NCBI GenBank assembly: GCA_964469485.1
Contig: CAYXZP010000067.1
Location: 1-12,774 of the forward strand
From: CAYXZP01 sp964469485
GTDB taxonomy: Bacteria; Desulfobacterota; Binatia; UBA1149; CAYXZP01
DNA length: 12,774 nt
Direction: 5' to 3'
The position numbers and the translations under genes were made by a program. The notes beneath the pieces were generated by a model. The model did no database searches. It worked only from the letters and a program-made list of their open reading frames with translations, and was not told the origin of the DNA. Below are positions 1 through 6,740 of the stretch, one piece after another (position 1 is the stretch's first letter; each line of letters opens with the position of its first letter).

Positions 1-1
1 G

Positions 2-2260
2 AGAAGTCCCTTCGCGCACGCGCGCATTGTCTCGGTGGACACGAGCCGCGCCGAGGCACACCCCGGGGTCTTCGCCGTAGCCACGGGCCAGGACGCCCTG
101 CGTTGGACCACGCCCGCGCCGACGGTTCCCGAAGGCTGGGGGACCTACTGTCTTGCAACGGACAAGGTCCGCTTCGTCGGCGAGCCGGTTGCCGCCGTGG
201 CCGCCGTCGATCGCTACACGGCCGAAGACGCGCTCGAACTGATCGACATCGACTACGAAGCGCTCGACCCGGTCGCCGATCCCTTCGCGGCCCAGACAGC
301 TGGCGGCTCTCTGATCTTCGAGGACAAGGGCACCAACGTCATGCTCGCTCGTGTGTTCCGTTGGGGCGATGTCGAGGGGGCACTGGCCGCGGCCGAGCAC
401 GTCGTGACCGAAGGTTTTCGCTGGCATCGCATGGGGGCCAACCCGATAGAGACCTTCGGCGTGGTGGCCAGTTGGGATCCGGTCGAGGGATCGATCAGCT
501 GCCACGGTAGCTTCCAGTCGCAGTCACAGATGGCGCTCATACGCGCGGCCGTCTTCGGCATCGCCCCCAACAAGGTCCGCATGTTCGCCTCGCCGCGCGG
601 TGGGAGCTTCGGCGGCAAGGGCGGCTTTCGTGGCGTCGACATCGCCGTGGTCCTGTCGCGCAAGTCCGGCGGGCGGCCGGTCAAGTGGATAGAGGACCGC
701 ATGGAATATCTGGCCGCCGGGGCCAGCCAGGCCTGGGACCGTCACTACGAGGCATCCCTGGCGCTCGACGGCGAGGGCCGCATGACGGCGCTTCGCGTGA
801 AACTGGTCGACGACATGGGCGCAACGGCCGAAGCCTTCGGTGCGATCTGCGCCGCCAAGCCGGTGGTCTCGTTCACCGGTTGTTACGACATCCCGGCGGC
901 CGATTACGACCTCACGCTGGTCGCCACCAACAAGCTGCCGAGCGCGCCCTACCGCGGCATGGGGCCTCCGCCCCACAACTACGTGCTCGAACAGCTCATA
1001 GACATCGCCGCCGGGCGCTTGTCTATGGACCCGGCCGAACTCAGACGGATCAACTACATCCGCCCCGAACAGTTCCCGCATACCATCGTTAGCGGCAACG
1101 AGTACGACAGCGGCGACTACGGCGCCGCCCTGGACGCGGTCATCGAGCTTTCCGACTATCCGATGTTGCGCGAGCGCCAGGCAGCGGCGCGCCAGGAAGG
1201 CCGTCTTGTCGGTATCGGCGTGGTGAGCACCATCGAGCCGGGCGTTTTCGATTGGAACGCCTACGCCATCGTCGGCGTTCAGGGGGTGGGTATCCCCGAG
1301 GGCGCCACCGTGTCCATTGACATGTTCGGCGGCATCACGGTGCGCGTCGGATTCAATCTGGAAGGGCAGGGGCAGTTCACCGTCATAAGCCAGGTGATTG
1401 CCGATTACTTCGGCGTTCCCATGGCGGTCATACGAGTGGTGCCGCAGGACAGCCTGTCGGCACCCCCGCATTTCGGTCCCGGAGGCTCGAGACTCGGCGT
1501 CGCCATAACCGGCGCCGTGCTCGGCGCTTCCGAGCGGCTGCGCGACAAGCTGTTCCGTGTCGCCGCAGTCCTTTTGCAGTGCGAGCCCGGGGTCTTGGAG
1601 CTTGCCGGGGGCAAGGTGCGTATAAAGGGCGTCGAGGGTGCCGAGATGGGCATCGGTGACGTCGCGGCTACCATGCTGGCCCGCTCCGACCTGTTGCCGC
1701 CCGACATGGACCCCGCCCCCGAGGCCACCTACGCGTGGACCGCGCCGGGCCGCACGCCGGCCGACGAGGAAGGGCGCGCCAAGAGCTATCTTACGGCGGC
1801 GAACGCCTGCCACATCGTCGCTGTCGAGATAGACCCCGAGACCGGCATGGTCTCGATAGACAGATACTTCATTGCCGACGACTGTGGTACGCGGCTCAAC
1901 CCGGCGAACGTCGAAGGGATGATAAACGGCGGGGTGGCCCAAGGCGTGGGCGCGGTCCTTCTCGAGGAATACGTCTACGATGATTCGGCGCAGCTTCTTA
2001 CCTCGACCTTCATGGACTACCTGCTCCCGAGCGTTTACGAAGTGCCGGAGACGAAGAAGACGACCCTGGTCACGCCGTCCCCGTTCACGCCCCTTGGCGC
2101 CAAAGGAGCGGGGGAGAGCGCCATGCACACGACACCGGCCGCGCTCATGTGCGCGATAAACGACGCGCTGGCGCCGATTGGCGCCCGCATCACAGAGGTG
2201 CCGGCTAGCCCGAACAGACTATGGTCGATCATCTCCGAGGCTCGCGACAGGACCGCATAG
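2..2260 (+). CDS. Xanthine dehydrogenase-family molybdopterin-binding (CoxL-like) large subunit, 5'-truncated
   Basis: This is the catalytic large subunit of a molybdenum hydroxylase, a family that hydroxylates a carbon centre with water-derived oxygen and passes electrons to FeS and FAD subunits. The reading frame is open to the window edge, and the first codons encode RSPFAHARIVSVDTS, the usual early block of the family, so the true start lies upstream; the GTG at 35 is internal. Visible motifs are GGSFGGKGGF (about 599-628), a molybdopterin-loop motif YRGMGPPP (from 950) and the C-terminal GAKGAGES, whose Glu codon at 2114 matches the catalytic base. The loop lacks the AYxCSFR signature of form I CO dehydrogenase, so CO oxidation is unlikely. 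No FeS or FAD subunit follows; they may lie upstream or be supplied elsewhere. The gene ends in TAG with TGA and TAG next in frame. The family is certain, the substrate unknown. Confidence 0.93.
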   Translation, partial: RSPFAHARIVSVDTSRAEAHPGVFAVATGQDALRWTTPAPTVPEGWGTYCLATDKVRFVGEPVAAVAAVDRYTAEDALELIDIDYEALDPVADPFAAQTAGGSLIFEDKGTNVMLARVFRWGDVEGALAAAEHVVTEGFRWHRMGANPIETFGVVASWDPVEGSISCHGSFQSQSQMALIRAAVFGIAPNKVRMFASPRGGSFGGKGGFRGVDIAVVLSRKSGGRPVKWIEDRMEYLAAGASQAWDRHYEASLALDGEGRMTALRVKLVDDMGATAEAFGAICAAKPVVSFTGCYDIPAADYDLTLVATNKLPSAPYRGMGPPPHNYVLEQLIDIAAGRLSMDPAELRRINYIRPEQFPHTIVSGNEYDSGDYGAALDAVIELSDYPMLRERQAAARQEGRLVGIGVVSTIEPGVFDWNAYAIVGVQGVGIPEGATVSIDMFGGITVRVGFNLEGQGQFTVISQVIADYFGVPMAVIRVVPQDSLSAPPHFGPGGSRLGVAITGAVLGASERLRDKLFRVAAVLLQCEPGVLELAGGKVRIKGVEGAEMGIGDVAATMLARSDLLPPDMDPAPEATYAWTAPGRTPADEEGRAKSYLTAANACHIVAVEIDPETGMVSIDRYFIADDCGTRLNPANVEGMINGGVAQGVGAVLLEEYVYDDSAQLLTSTFMDYLLPSVYEVPETKKTTLVTPSPFTPLGAKGAGESAMHTTPAALMCAINDALAPIGARITEVPASPNRLWSIISEARDRTA

Positions 2261-2297
2261 TGATAGGCTTGCCGGACCGGACCGAAGGCCCGGCCCT

Positions 2298-2304
2298 AGG
2301 AGGA
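2298..2304 (+). promoter_or_regulatory. Strong Shine-Dalgarno AGGAGGA for the amidohydrolase
   Basis: AGGAGGA lies 4 nt before the ATG at 2309 and fixes that start. It sits in the 48-nt gap after the molybdenum hydroxylase. No convincing promoter or terminator is visible in this gap, so the genes are probably co-transcribed. Confidence 0.85.
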
Positions 2305-2308
2305 CGAC

Positions 2309-3295
2309 ATGTCAGCTAACGATCATTTCGTGGCCCTTTCCGAGTGCCACTTCATGAACCCCCAGTCGATGGAGGAGATGAGCTATTACCCGGGTTACGA
2401 GCGTTGGTGGAAGAGCATCGACGGCGTGATGCGCGCCTGGGGCGGCGGCCGTGACCTGGCCGGTGGCGATGCGATGCCAGAACCGCGCGCCCACGCGCTC
2501 ATCGAGTGGATGGACAATGCCGGCGTGGACGTCTGTTTCTGCTTGCGCGAGTCGATGATGGACGTGGCCGATTTCACGACCTGCATGTCGACCAACGCCT
2601 TCATGATCAAGGAGATAGAGCCCTATCCCGAGCGCATGTATCTCGAGTGCAACTGCGGTCCGATACTGCGGCGCGGTGTCGACAAGGCCATCTGGGAGCT
2701 CGAGTTCCTGGTCGAGAACCACAACGCCAAACTCTGCAAGGTCTACGCGCCCGAGGACGGGCCTCTGAACGACCGGCGGCTATGGCCCTTCTACGAGAAG
2801 GCCGGCGAGCTGGACATCACGCTCACGGTCCACACCGGTATGAGCTATGTCTGCCCCCAGCCGAGCAAGTTCACGCACCCGGACCTGCTCGACGACATCT
2901 GTCTGGACTTTCCCGATCTCAAGATCATCGCCTACCACATGGCCTGGCCGCACACCGAAGAGGTCATCGGACTGGCCGGCAAGCACCGTAATCTCTACCT
3001 GTCGCTTTCGGGCATCATCGGATGGTTGGCCCGTTCGCCCTACCGCGCTTACCATACGATCGGCACCGCCCTTCAATGGGTCAGCGACGACAAGATCGTG
3101 ATGGGGCTCGACCTTGCCTTCGACGACATGCCGCTCGTGGTCGACTTCGTGCGCAACATGGAGATGCCCGAAGAGCTGCAGGACAAATGGGGCTACGATC
3201 CCATAACCGAGGAGACCAAGGCCAAGATCCTCGGGCTCAACCTGGCCGGGCTCGCCAAGATAGACACGGCCAAGCGCATCAAGAAGGCCGCTTGA
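2309..3295 (+). CDS. Amidohydrolase-2 family protein (ACMSD / gamma-resorcylate decarboxylase-like)
   Basis: A 328-aa TIM-barrel metal-dependent hydrolase or decarboxylase of the amidohydrolase-2 group, probably cytoplasmic as no signal peptide is seen. The first-strand metal motif is Glu12-Cys13-His14 rather than His-x-His; a Glu-x-His pair is also found in gamma-resorcylate decarboxylases, while ACMSD has His-x-His. Other candidate ligands or catalytic residues are His175 (TVHTG), His210 in AYHMAWPH and Asp268 in MGLDLAFDD. Family members decarboxylate aromatic or unsaturated acids or hydrolyse C-C or C-N bonds. The neighbours (molybdenum hydroxylase, aldolase-like pair, crotonase) favour a step in degradation of a cyclic or unsaturated acid; that is inference. 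The ATG has a strong SD. Its TGA overlaps the TTG start of the next gene. The family is secure; decarboxylase versus hydrolase is open. Confidence 0.9.
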   Translation: MSANDHFVALSECHFMNPQSMEEMSYYPGYERWWKSIDGVMRAWGGGRDLAGGDAMPEPRAHALIEWMDNAGVDVCFCLRESMMDVADFTTCMSTNAFMIKEIEPYPERMYLECNCGPILRRGVDKAIWELEFLVENHNAKLCKVYAPEDGPLNDRRLWPFYEKAGELDITLTVHTGMSYVCPQPSKFTHPDLLDDICLDFPDLKIIAYHMAWPHTEEVIGLAGKHRNLYLSLSGIIGWLARSPYRAYHTIGTALQWVSDDKIVMGLDLAFDDMPLVVDFVRNMEMPEELQDKWGYDPITEETKAKILGLNLAGLAKIDTAKRIKKAA

Positions 3296-4452
3296 GCACC
3301 GGCGCCTGTATAGTAGGCATAGGCGAGAGCGAGTTCTGCCGGGGCGAGGGCTCCGGCCTGAGCTTTCTCGGCATACAGCTGCAGGCGGCCACCCGCGCGA
3401 TCTCGGACGCCGGACTGTCCAACCAGGACATCGACGGCATCATGCCCTTTCCCAACTTGGGCACGGCCGAAAGCTTTGCCTCCAACCTCGGTTGTCGCGA
3501 CCTGCGCTTTGCGGCCACGCTCAACATAGGCGGGGCGGCGCCGGCGGCCTCGCTCGGGACCGCGGCGATGGTCGTTAGCTCGCGGGCGGCCGACCATGTT
3601 CTGATCCCGGCCGGCTGGAACGCCTACTCGGGGTTTCGGGCCGCCAAGCAGGTTGCCGAGCAGACCTTCGCCATTCCGGGCGGCGGCATAGCGCGTGACT
3701 ACTACATTCCCCACGGGCTGACGGCCCCCCCGCAGTGGTACGCGCTCATCGCCCGGCGCCACATGCACGAGTTCGGCACCAGGTCCGAACACCTGGGCGC
3801 CATCGCGGTGGCGATGCGCAAGCACGCCCAGCTCAACGACAACGCGGTCATGAAGGGCAAGGAGATGACGCTCGACGATTATATGGCCGCGCCGATGATC
3901 ACCGATCCCTACCGGCTCTTCGATTGCTGTCTGGAGACCGACGCGGCCGCCGCGGTGGTCGTGACCAGCGAGGAACGGGCCCGCGATCTCCCGGGCAAGC
4001 CCGTCAAGATACTGTCGTCGGCCGCGGGCCAGCCCTATCCGGCGGACGAGATAACCGGCCGCGTCGACATGTTCCGGACCGGGCTTACCCTGGCGGCCCC
4101 GCGCGCGTTCGCAAAGGCCGGGCTCGAGCCCTCGGATATGGATTTCGCCCAGATCTACGATTGCTTCACCTTCGAGGTCCTACAGCAGATAGAGGAGGCC
4201 GGTTTCTGCGGCCGCGGAGAAGGCGGGCCCTTCGTCGAAGGCGGCCGTATCGAACTGGGAGGGGAACTGCCGGTAAACACCCACGGCGGTCTTCTGTCCG
4301 AAGCCCACGTGCTCGGCATGAGCCACATAACGGAGGCCGTCCGTCAGCTTCGCGGCACGGCCGGACCGCGCCAGATAAAGGACGCGCGCGTGGGCGCCGT
4401 CACCGGTTGGGGCGACTTCGGGGATGGCAGCATGGCCATCCTGGGGAACTGA
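3292..4452 (+). CDS. Thiolase-fold lipid-transfer-type protein lacking the catalytic Cys; probable aldolase subunit
   Basis: A 386-aa protein of the SCP-x/Ltp branch of thiolases. It starts at TTG 3292, sharing TTGA with the preceding stop; there is no other start codon before the first beta strand (ACIVGIGESEF), and AAGAAGG at 3281-3287 is a plausible SD. The usual nucleophile loop (CASG type) reads NIGGAAPAAS (residues 78-87), so the acyl-accepting Cys is absent. The usual Asn-Glu-x-Phe motif is YDCFTF (289-294). The C-terminal catalytic-Cys region is TGWGDFGDG. NTHGG (329-333) and a likely GHP-equivalent His339 remain. Loss of both Cys argues against thiolysis. Ltp2-type proteins with this pattern act as retro-aldolases on beta-hydroxyacyl-CoAs together with a DUF35 protein. 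A DUF35 gene follows after 5 nt, so a similar aldolase complex is inferred. Many databases would label it acetyl-CoA acetyltransferase. Confidence 0.9.
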   Translation: MSTGACIVGIGESEFCRGEGSGLSFLGIQLQAATRAISDAGLSNQDIDGIMPFPNLGTAESFASNLGCRDLRFAATLNIGGAAPAASLGTAAMVVSSRAADHVLIPAGWNAYSGFRAAKQVAEQTFAIPGGGIARDYYIPHGLTAPPQWYALIARRHMHEFGTRSEHLGAIAVAMRKHAQLNDNAVMKGKEMTLDDYMAAPMITDPYRLFDCCLETDAAAAVVVTSEERARDLPGKPVKILSSAAGQPYPADEITGRVDMFRTGLTLAAPRAFAKAGLEPSDMDFAQIYDCFTFEVLQQIEEAGFCGRGEGGPFVEGGRIELGGELPVNTHGGLLSEAHVLGMSHITEAVRQLRGTAGPRQIKDARVGAVTGWGDFGDGSMAILGN

Positions 4453-4457
4453 CGCTC

Positions 4458-4874
4458 ATGGGTGCGGACCTAATGGCCAGACCGCTCCCCTTGATGGCGG
4501 GGCTCACCGAAGAGTTCTACGGGTACTGCACGGCCGGGGAGCTGCGCTTCCAGCGCTGTTCGGACTGCCGGGTCTGGCGCCATGTGCCGCGCGAGCTTTG
4601 TGCCGCTTGCGGAAGTTTCGAATGGAGCTGGGAACTGTCCTCGGGGCGCGGCCGCGTGTTCACCTGGACCGTGGTGGTACGACCGCTGCACCCCGCCTTC
4701 GCCGGACAGGAGCCCTATGCCCCCGTCGTTGTTGAGATGGAAGAGGGGGTACGCTTGCTCGGCCGCGTCATGGACTGCCCGCCCGAGGAACTCGAAATAG
4801 ACATGTCCGTCGAGGTCGCCTTCGACGACACCGGCGAAGGCGTGAGCCTGCCGGTGTTCCGGCGCACGGGTTGA
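4458..4874 (+). CDS. DUF35 zinc-ribbon / OB-fold protein, partner of the thiolase-like subunit
   Basis: A 138-aa protein with an N-terminal helix, a rubredoxin-like zinc ribbon (Cys34-x2-Cys37 and Cys48-x2-Cys51) and a C-terminal OB-fold from about residue 62 (SGRGRVFTWTVV) to VEVAFDD. DUF35 proteins bind acyl-CoA and pair with thiolase-fold proteins; ChsH2 DUF35 with Ltp2 is the described steroid side-chain retro-aldolase. The 5-nt spacing after the Cys-less thiolase supports a fixed complex here. Unlike ChsH2, which also carries a MaoC-like hydratase domain, this protein is DUF35 alone; the hydratase role may be filled by the crotonase downstream. ATG 4458 is chosen. ATG 4473 (MARPLPLM) is an in-frame alternative, and no strong SD distinguishes them. 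Confidence 0.92.
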   Translation: MGADLMARPLPLMAGLTEEFYGYCTAGELRFQRCSDCRVWRHVPRELCAACGSFEWSWELSSGRGRVFTWTVVVRPLHPAFAGQEPYAPVVVEMEEGVRLLGRVMDCPPEELEIDMSVEVAFDDTGEGVSLPVFRRTG

Positions 4875-4881
4875 AGGAGGA
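4874..4881 (+). promoter_or_regulatory. Shine-Dalgarno AAGGAGGA that decides the crotonase start
   Basis: AAGGAGGA begins on the last base of the DUF35 stop codon and lies 4 nt before GTG 4886. This makes GTG 4886 the best start. An in-frame TTG at 4871 would give a protein 5 residues longer, but the SD would then lie inside the gene. Confidence 0.75.
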
Positions 4882-4885
4882 CCGG

Positions 4886-5662
4886 GTGGTAGAGCTTCCA
4901 GAGACCTTCAAGTTCGAGCGACAGGGAAAGGTCGCCGTTTTCACGATCAACCGGCCCGAGGCCATGAACGCGTTCACGGCCGAGATGTTGCGCGCCATGG
5001 ACGCGGCCTTTGCCGAGTTCAACGATGACGACGGCCTGCGGGTGGCCGTTCTTACCGGGGCCGGCACCAAGTGCTTCTCTGCGGGAATGGACCTCAAGGA
5101 GGCCATCCCACTACTGCAGTCCGGCGACGAGATGGGCTACGAGGATCACACCAAGCGTCCCTTCTCGGATGTCTTCAAGCCCATCATCGCGGCCGTCAAC
5201 GGACACTGCATCGCCGGCGGCATGGAGTTCATGCAGGGCACCGATATCCGCATCGCCGCCGAACACGCCACCTTCGGCCTCGGCGAGGTGCGCTGGGGGA
5301 TAATCCCGACCGGCGGTTCCCACGTCAGGCTCCCGCGCCAGATCCCCTGGGCCGTCGCCATGGAGATGCTGCTCACGGGCAAGCCTATCGACGCGGTGCG
5401 CGCCTACGACATCGGCCTGATAAACGCCGTGGTCCCGGCCGGCAAGTTGATGGAGGAGGCCATGAGCTGGGCCGAGACCATCTGCAAGAACGGACCGCTT
5501 GCCGTGCGAACGGCCAAAGAGATCGCCGTTCGTGCGCTCGGGCTCGAAGACAGTTTCGTCCTCGAGAAGTCCATGGGCGCCAAGGTGTTGTCATCCGAGG
5601 ACGCCAAGGAAGGCCCGCGGGCCTTCGCCGAGAAACGTCAGCCCGACTTCAAAGGCCGTTAG
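4886..5662 (+). CDS. Enoyl-CoA hydratase/isomerase (crotonase family)
   Basis: A 258-aa crotonase-fold enzyme, near the usual length of about 260 residues, acting on acyl-CoA thioesters in the cytoplasm. Oxyanion-hole segments are FSAGMD (64-69) and IAGGMEF (109-115). Both acidic residues used by classical hydratases appear present: Glu114 after the second Gly pair and Glu134 in GLGEVRWG. IIPTGGSHVRLPR (139-151) is the usual GIxPGxGGTQRL block. Hydration of a 2-enoyl-CoA is therefore plausible, though isomerase or hydrolase activity cannot be excluded. It is the last gene of the operon and would make the beta-hydroxyacyl-CoA that a retro-aldolase pair upstream could split. GTG 4886 was chosen because of the SD at 4874-4881; TTG 4871 is the alternative. 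Its TAG overlaps the stop of the opposite-strand gene. Confidence 0.93.
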   Translation: MVELPETFKFERQGKVAVFTINRPEAMNAFTAEMLRAMDAAFAEFNDDDGLRVAVLTGAGTKCFSAGMDLKEAIPLLQSGDEMGYEDHTKRPFSDVFKPIIAAVNGHCIAGGMEFMQGTDIRIAAEHATFGLGEVRWGIIPTGGSHVRLPRQIPWAVAMEMLLTGKPIDAVRAYDIGLINAVVPAGKLMEEAMSWAETICKNGPLAVRTAKEIAVRALGLEDSFVLEKSMGAKVLSSEDAKEGPRAFAEKRQPDFKGR

Positions 5663-6732
5663 GGCGTCGAGGCCGCGTGCAACTGGTCGATGACGGCGCC
5701 CATGCGGCGCTCGTCGTCGGCGCCGGCGAGGGGAAAGTCGGTGGGCAGGTTGAAGGTCGTTAGCAGGCCTCCCCACCGCTCGGCGATGAGATCGCCGATC
5801 TCCTCTACCAATCCGATCGTCCCGAACTCCGCGGCCATGTCGTCGGGAACGAGTTCGCCCATCTCTTTCCACTTGCCCTCCAGCGACATGGCGCGAAGTC
5901 GTTCTCCGATATCCTGCCACCCGTGGCATTCGAACACGGAGTGGTAAGCGCGCGTGGAACCGTAAAAGGCCACGCGTTGCTTTAGCAGCTCGCGCTCCCT
6001 GGCCAGCCCCTTCTCGTCGCGCGCGGTCACTACGATGGGCGCGCCGATGATGTCGATGTCCGTCAGCGAGCGTCCGGCCTTGGCCGCCCCCTTGGCGATC
6101 TCGGGAAGCATCACCTCGCGCATGTACTTGGCAGTGCAACAGGGGTGGGCGAAGACACCGTCGGCCAGTTCTCCGCCCAAACGCGACATGTACGGGTTTA
6201 CCGCGGCGATCTGAACGGGGATCTCGGGATCGTCGAGCGGCTCGGGGGCGAACACCGGCGGCAGCATCGTGAACTTGTAATGCTCGCCTTCGTAATATCG
6301 GGGATCGTCCCGGTTCTGGAAGCTGTGGAAGATCGCGCGCAGGCACTCGAGGTACTCGCGCATACGCGGGCCGGGCCGGGAGGGCCAGGCCACCCCGTAA
6401 CGGCGCTCGTTGTGTCCCTTCACCGGCGTGCCCAGGCCGAGCTCGAAACGCCCGGCCGAAAATCGTTGCAGGTCCCACGACATCTGGGCCACCACCATGG
6501 GGCTGCGCGGGAAGGCCACCGCGATACCGGTGCCGAGGCGGACCCGCCGGGTATGCTCGGCGGCCAGCACGAGCGGGAAGAAGGGGTCGTGCCCGGCTGT
6601 CTCGGACGCGATGATGAGATCGAAACCCAGGGCTTCGAGCCGGCTTGCGGCCCGCCCCAGGCCCGCCGCTCCCAGTTCGACCGGCTCGCGCGTGAAGCTA
6701 TAGCCTTCGATGAGTGCGATACCGACACGCAT
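5659..6732 (-). CDS. LLM-class flavin/F420-dependent oxidoreductase (first)
   Basis: A 357-aa luciferase-like TIM-barrel protein. Recognisable blocks are LEALGFDLIIASET (33-46), HTRRVRLGTGIAVAFPRSP and RFSAGRFELGLGTPVKGHNERR, the pattern of the LLM group that includes many F420-dependent enzymes. Members use FMNH2 or F420 for monooxygenation, dehydrogenation or reduction; the sequence does not decide which. The gene follows the CoA-transferase after 8 nt on the minus strand, and its SD (AGGTG, plus coordinates 6738-6742) overlaps the upstream TAG, so the two are co-transcribed and perhaps translationally coupled. An acyl-CoA or free-acid substrate prepared by the CoA-transferase is a reasonable inference. 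The gene converges on the crotonase gene with a 4-nt overlap at TTAG. Confidence 0.92.
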   Translation of the reverse strand: MRVGIALIEGYSFTREPVELGAAGLGRAASRLEALGFDLIIASETAGHDPFFPLVLAAEHTRRVRLGTGIAVAFPRSPMVVAQMSWDLQRFSAGRFELGLGTPVKGHNERRYGVAWPSRPGPRMREYLECLRAIFHSFQNRDDPRYYEGEHYKFTMLPPVFAPEPLDDPEIPVQIAAVNPYMSRLGGELADGVFAHPCCTAKYMREVMLPEIAKGAAKAGRSLTDIDIIGAPIVVTARDEKGLARERELLKQRVAFYGSTRAYHSVFECHGWQDIGERLRAMSLEGKWKEMGELVPDDMAAEFGTIGLVEEIGDLIAERWGGLLTTFNLPTDFPLAGADDERRMGAVIDQLHAASTP

Positions 6733-6740
6733 GGCCGCAC

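Noticed and set aside
35..950. Aerobic CO dehydrogenase (CoxL) as the function of the first gene
   Set aside because: The form I signature AYxCSFR is absent (YRGMGPPP instead) and no coxM/coxS genes follow.
524..2128. 534-codon open frame antisense to the molybdenum hydroxylase gene
   Set aside because: Long antisense frames are expected in GC-rich coding DNA. Its translation has no recognisable domain, while the plus strand is clearly coding.
2258..2266. Tandem stops TAG-TGA-TAG as a recoding or readthrough signal
   Set aside because: The conserved C-terminus is complete before the first stop. Several stops in a row simply secure termination; TGA-TAG also follows the second LLM gene at 9138-9143.
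2261..2308. GC-rich repeats (CCGGACCGGACC and GGCCCGGCC) as a terminator between the first two genes
   Set aside because: They are short and self-complementary by GC content, lack a T-run and sit directly before a strong SD, so a terminator is not supported.
3292..4452. Acetyl-CoA acetyltransferase annotation
   Set aside because: Both catalytic Cys positions of true thiolases appear to be lost, and the DUF35 neighbour favours the aldolase/Ltp branch.
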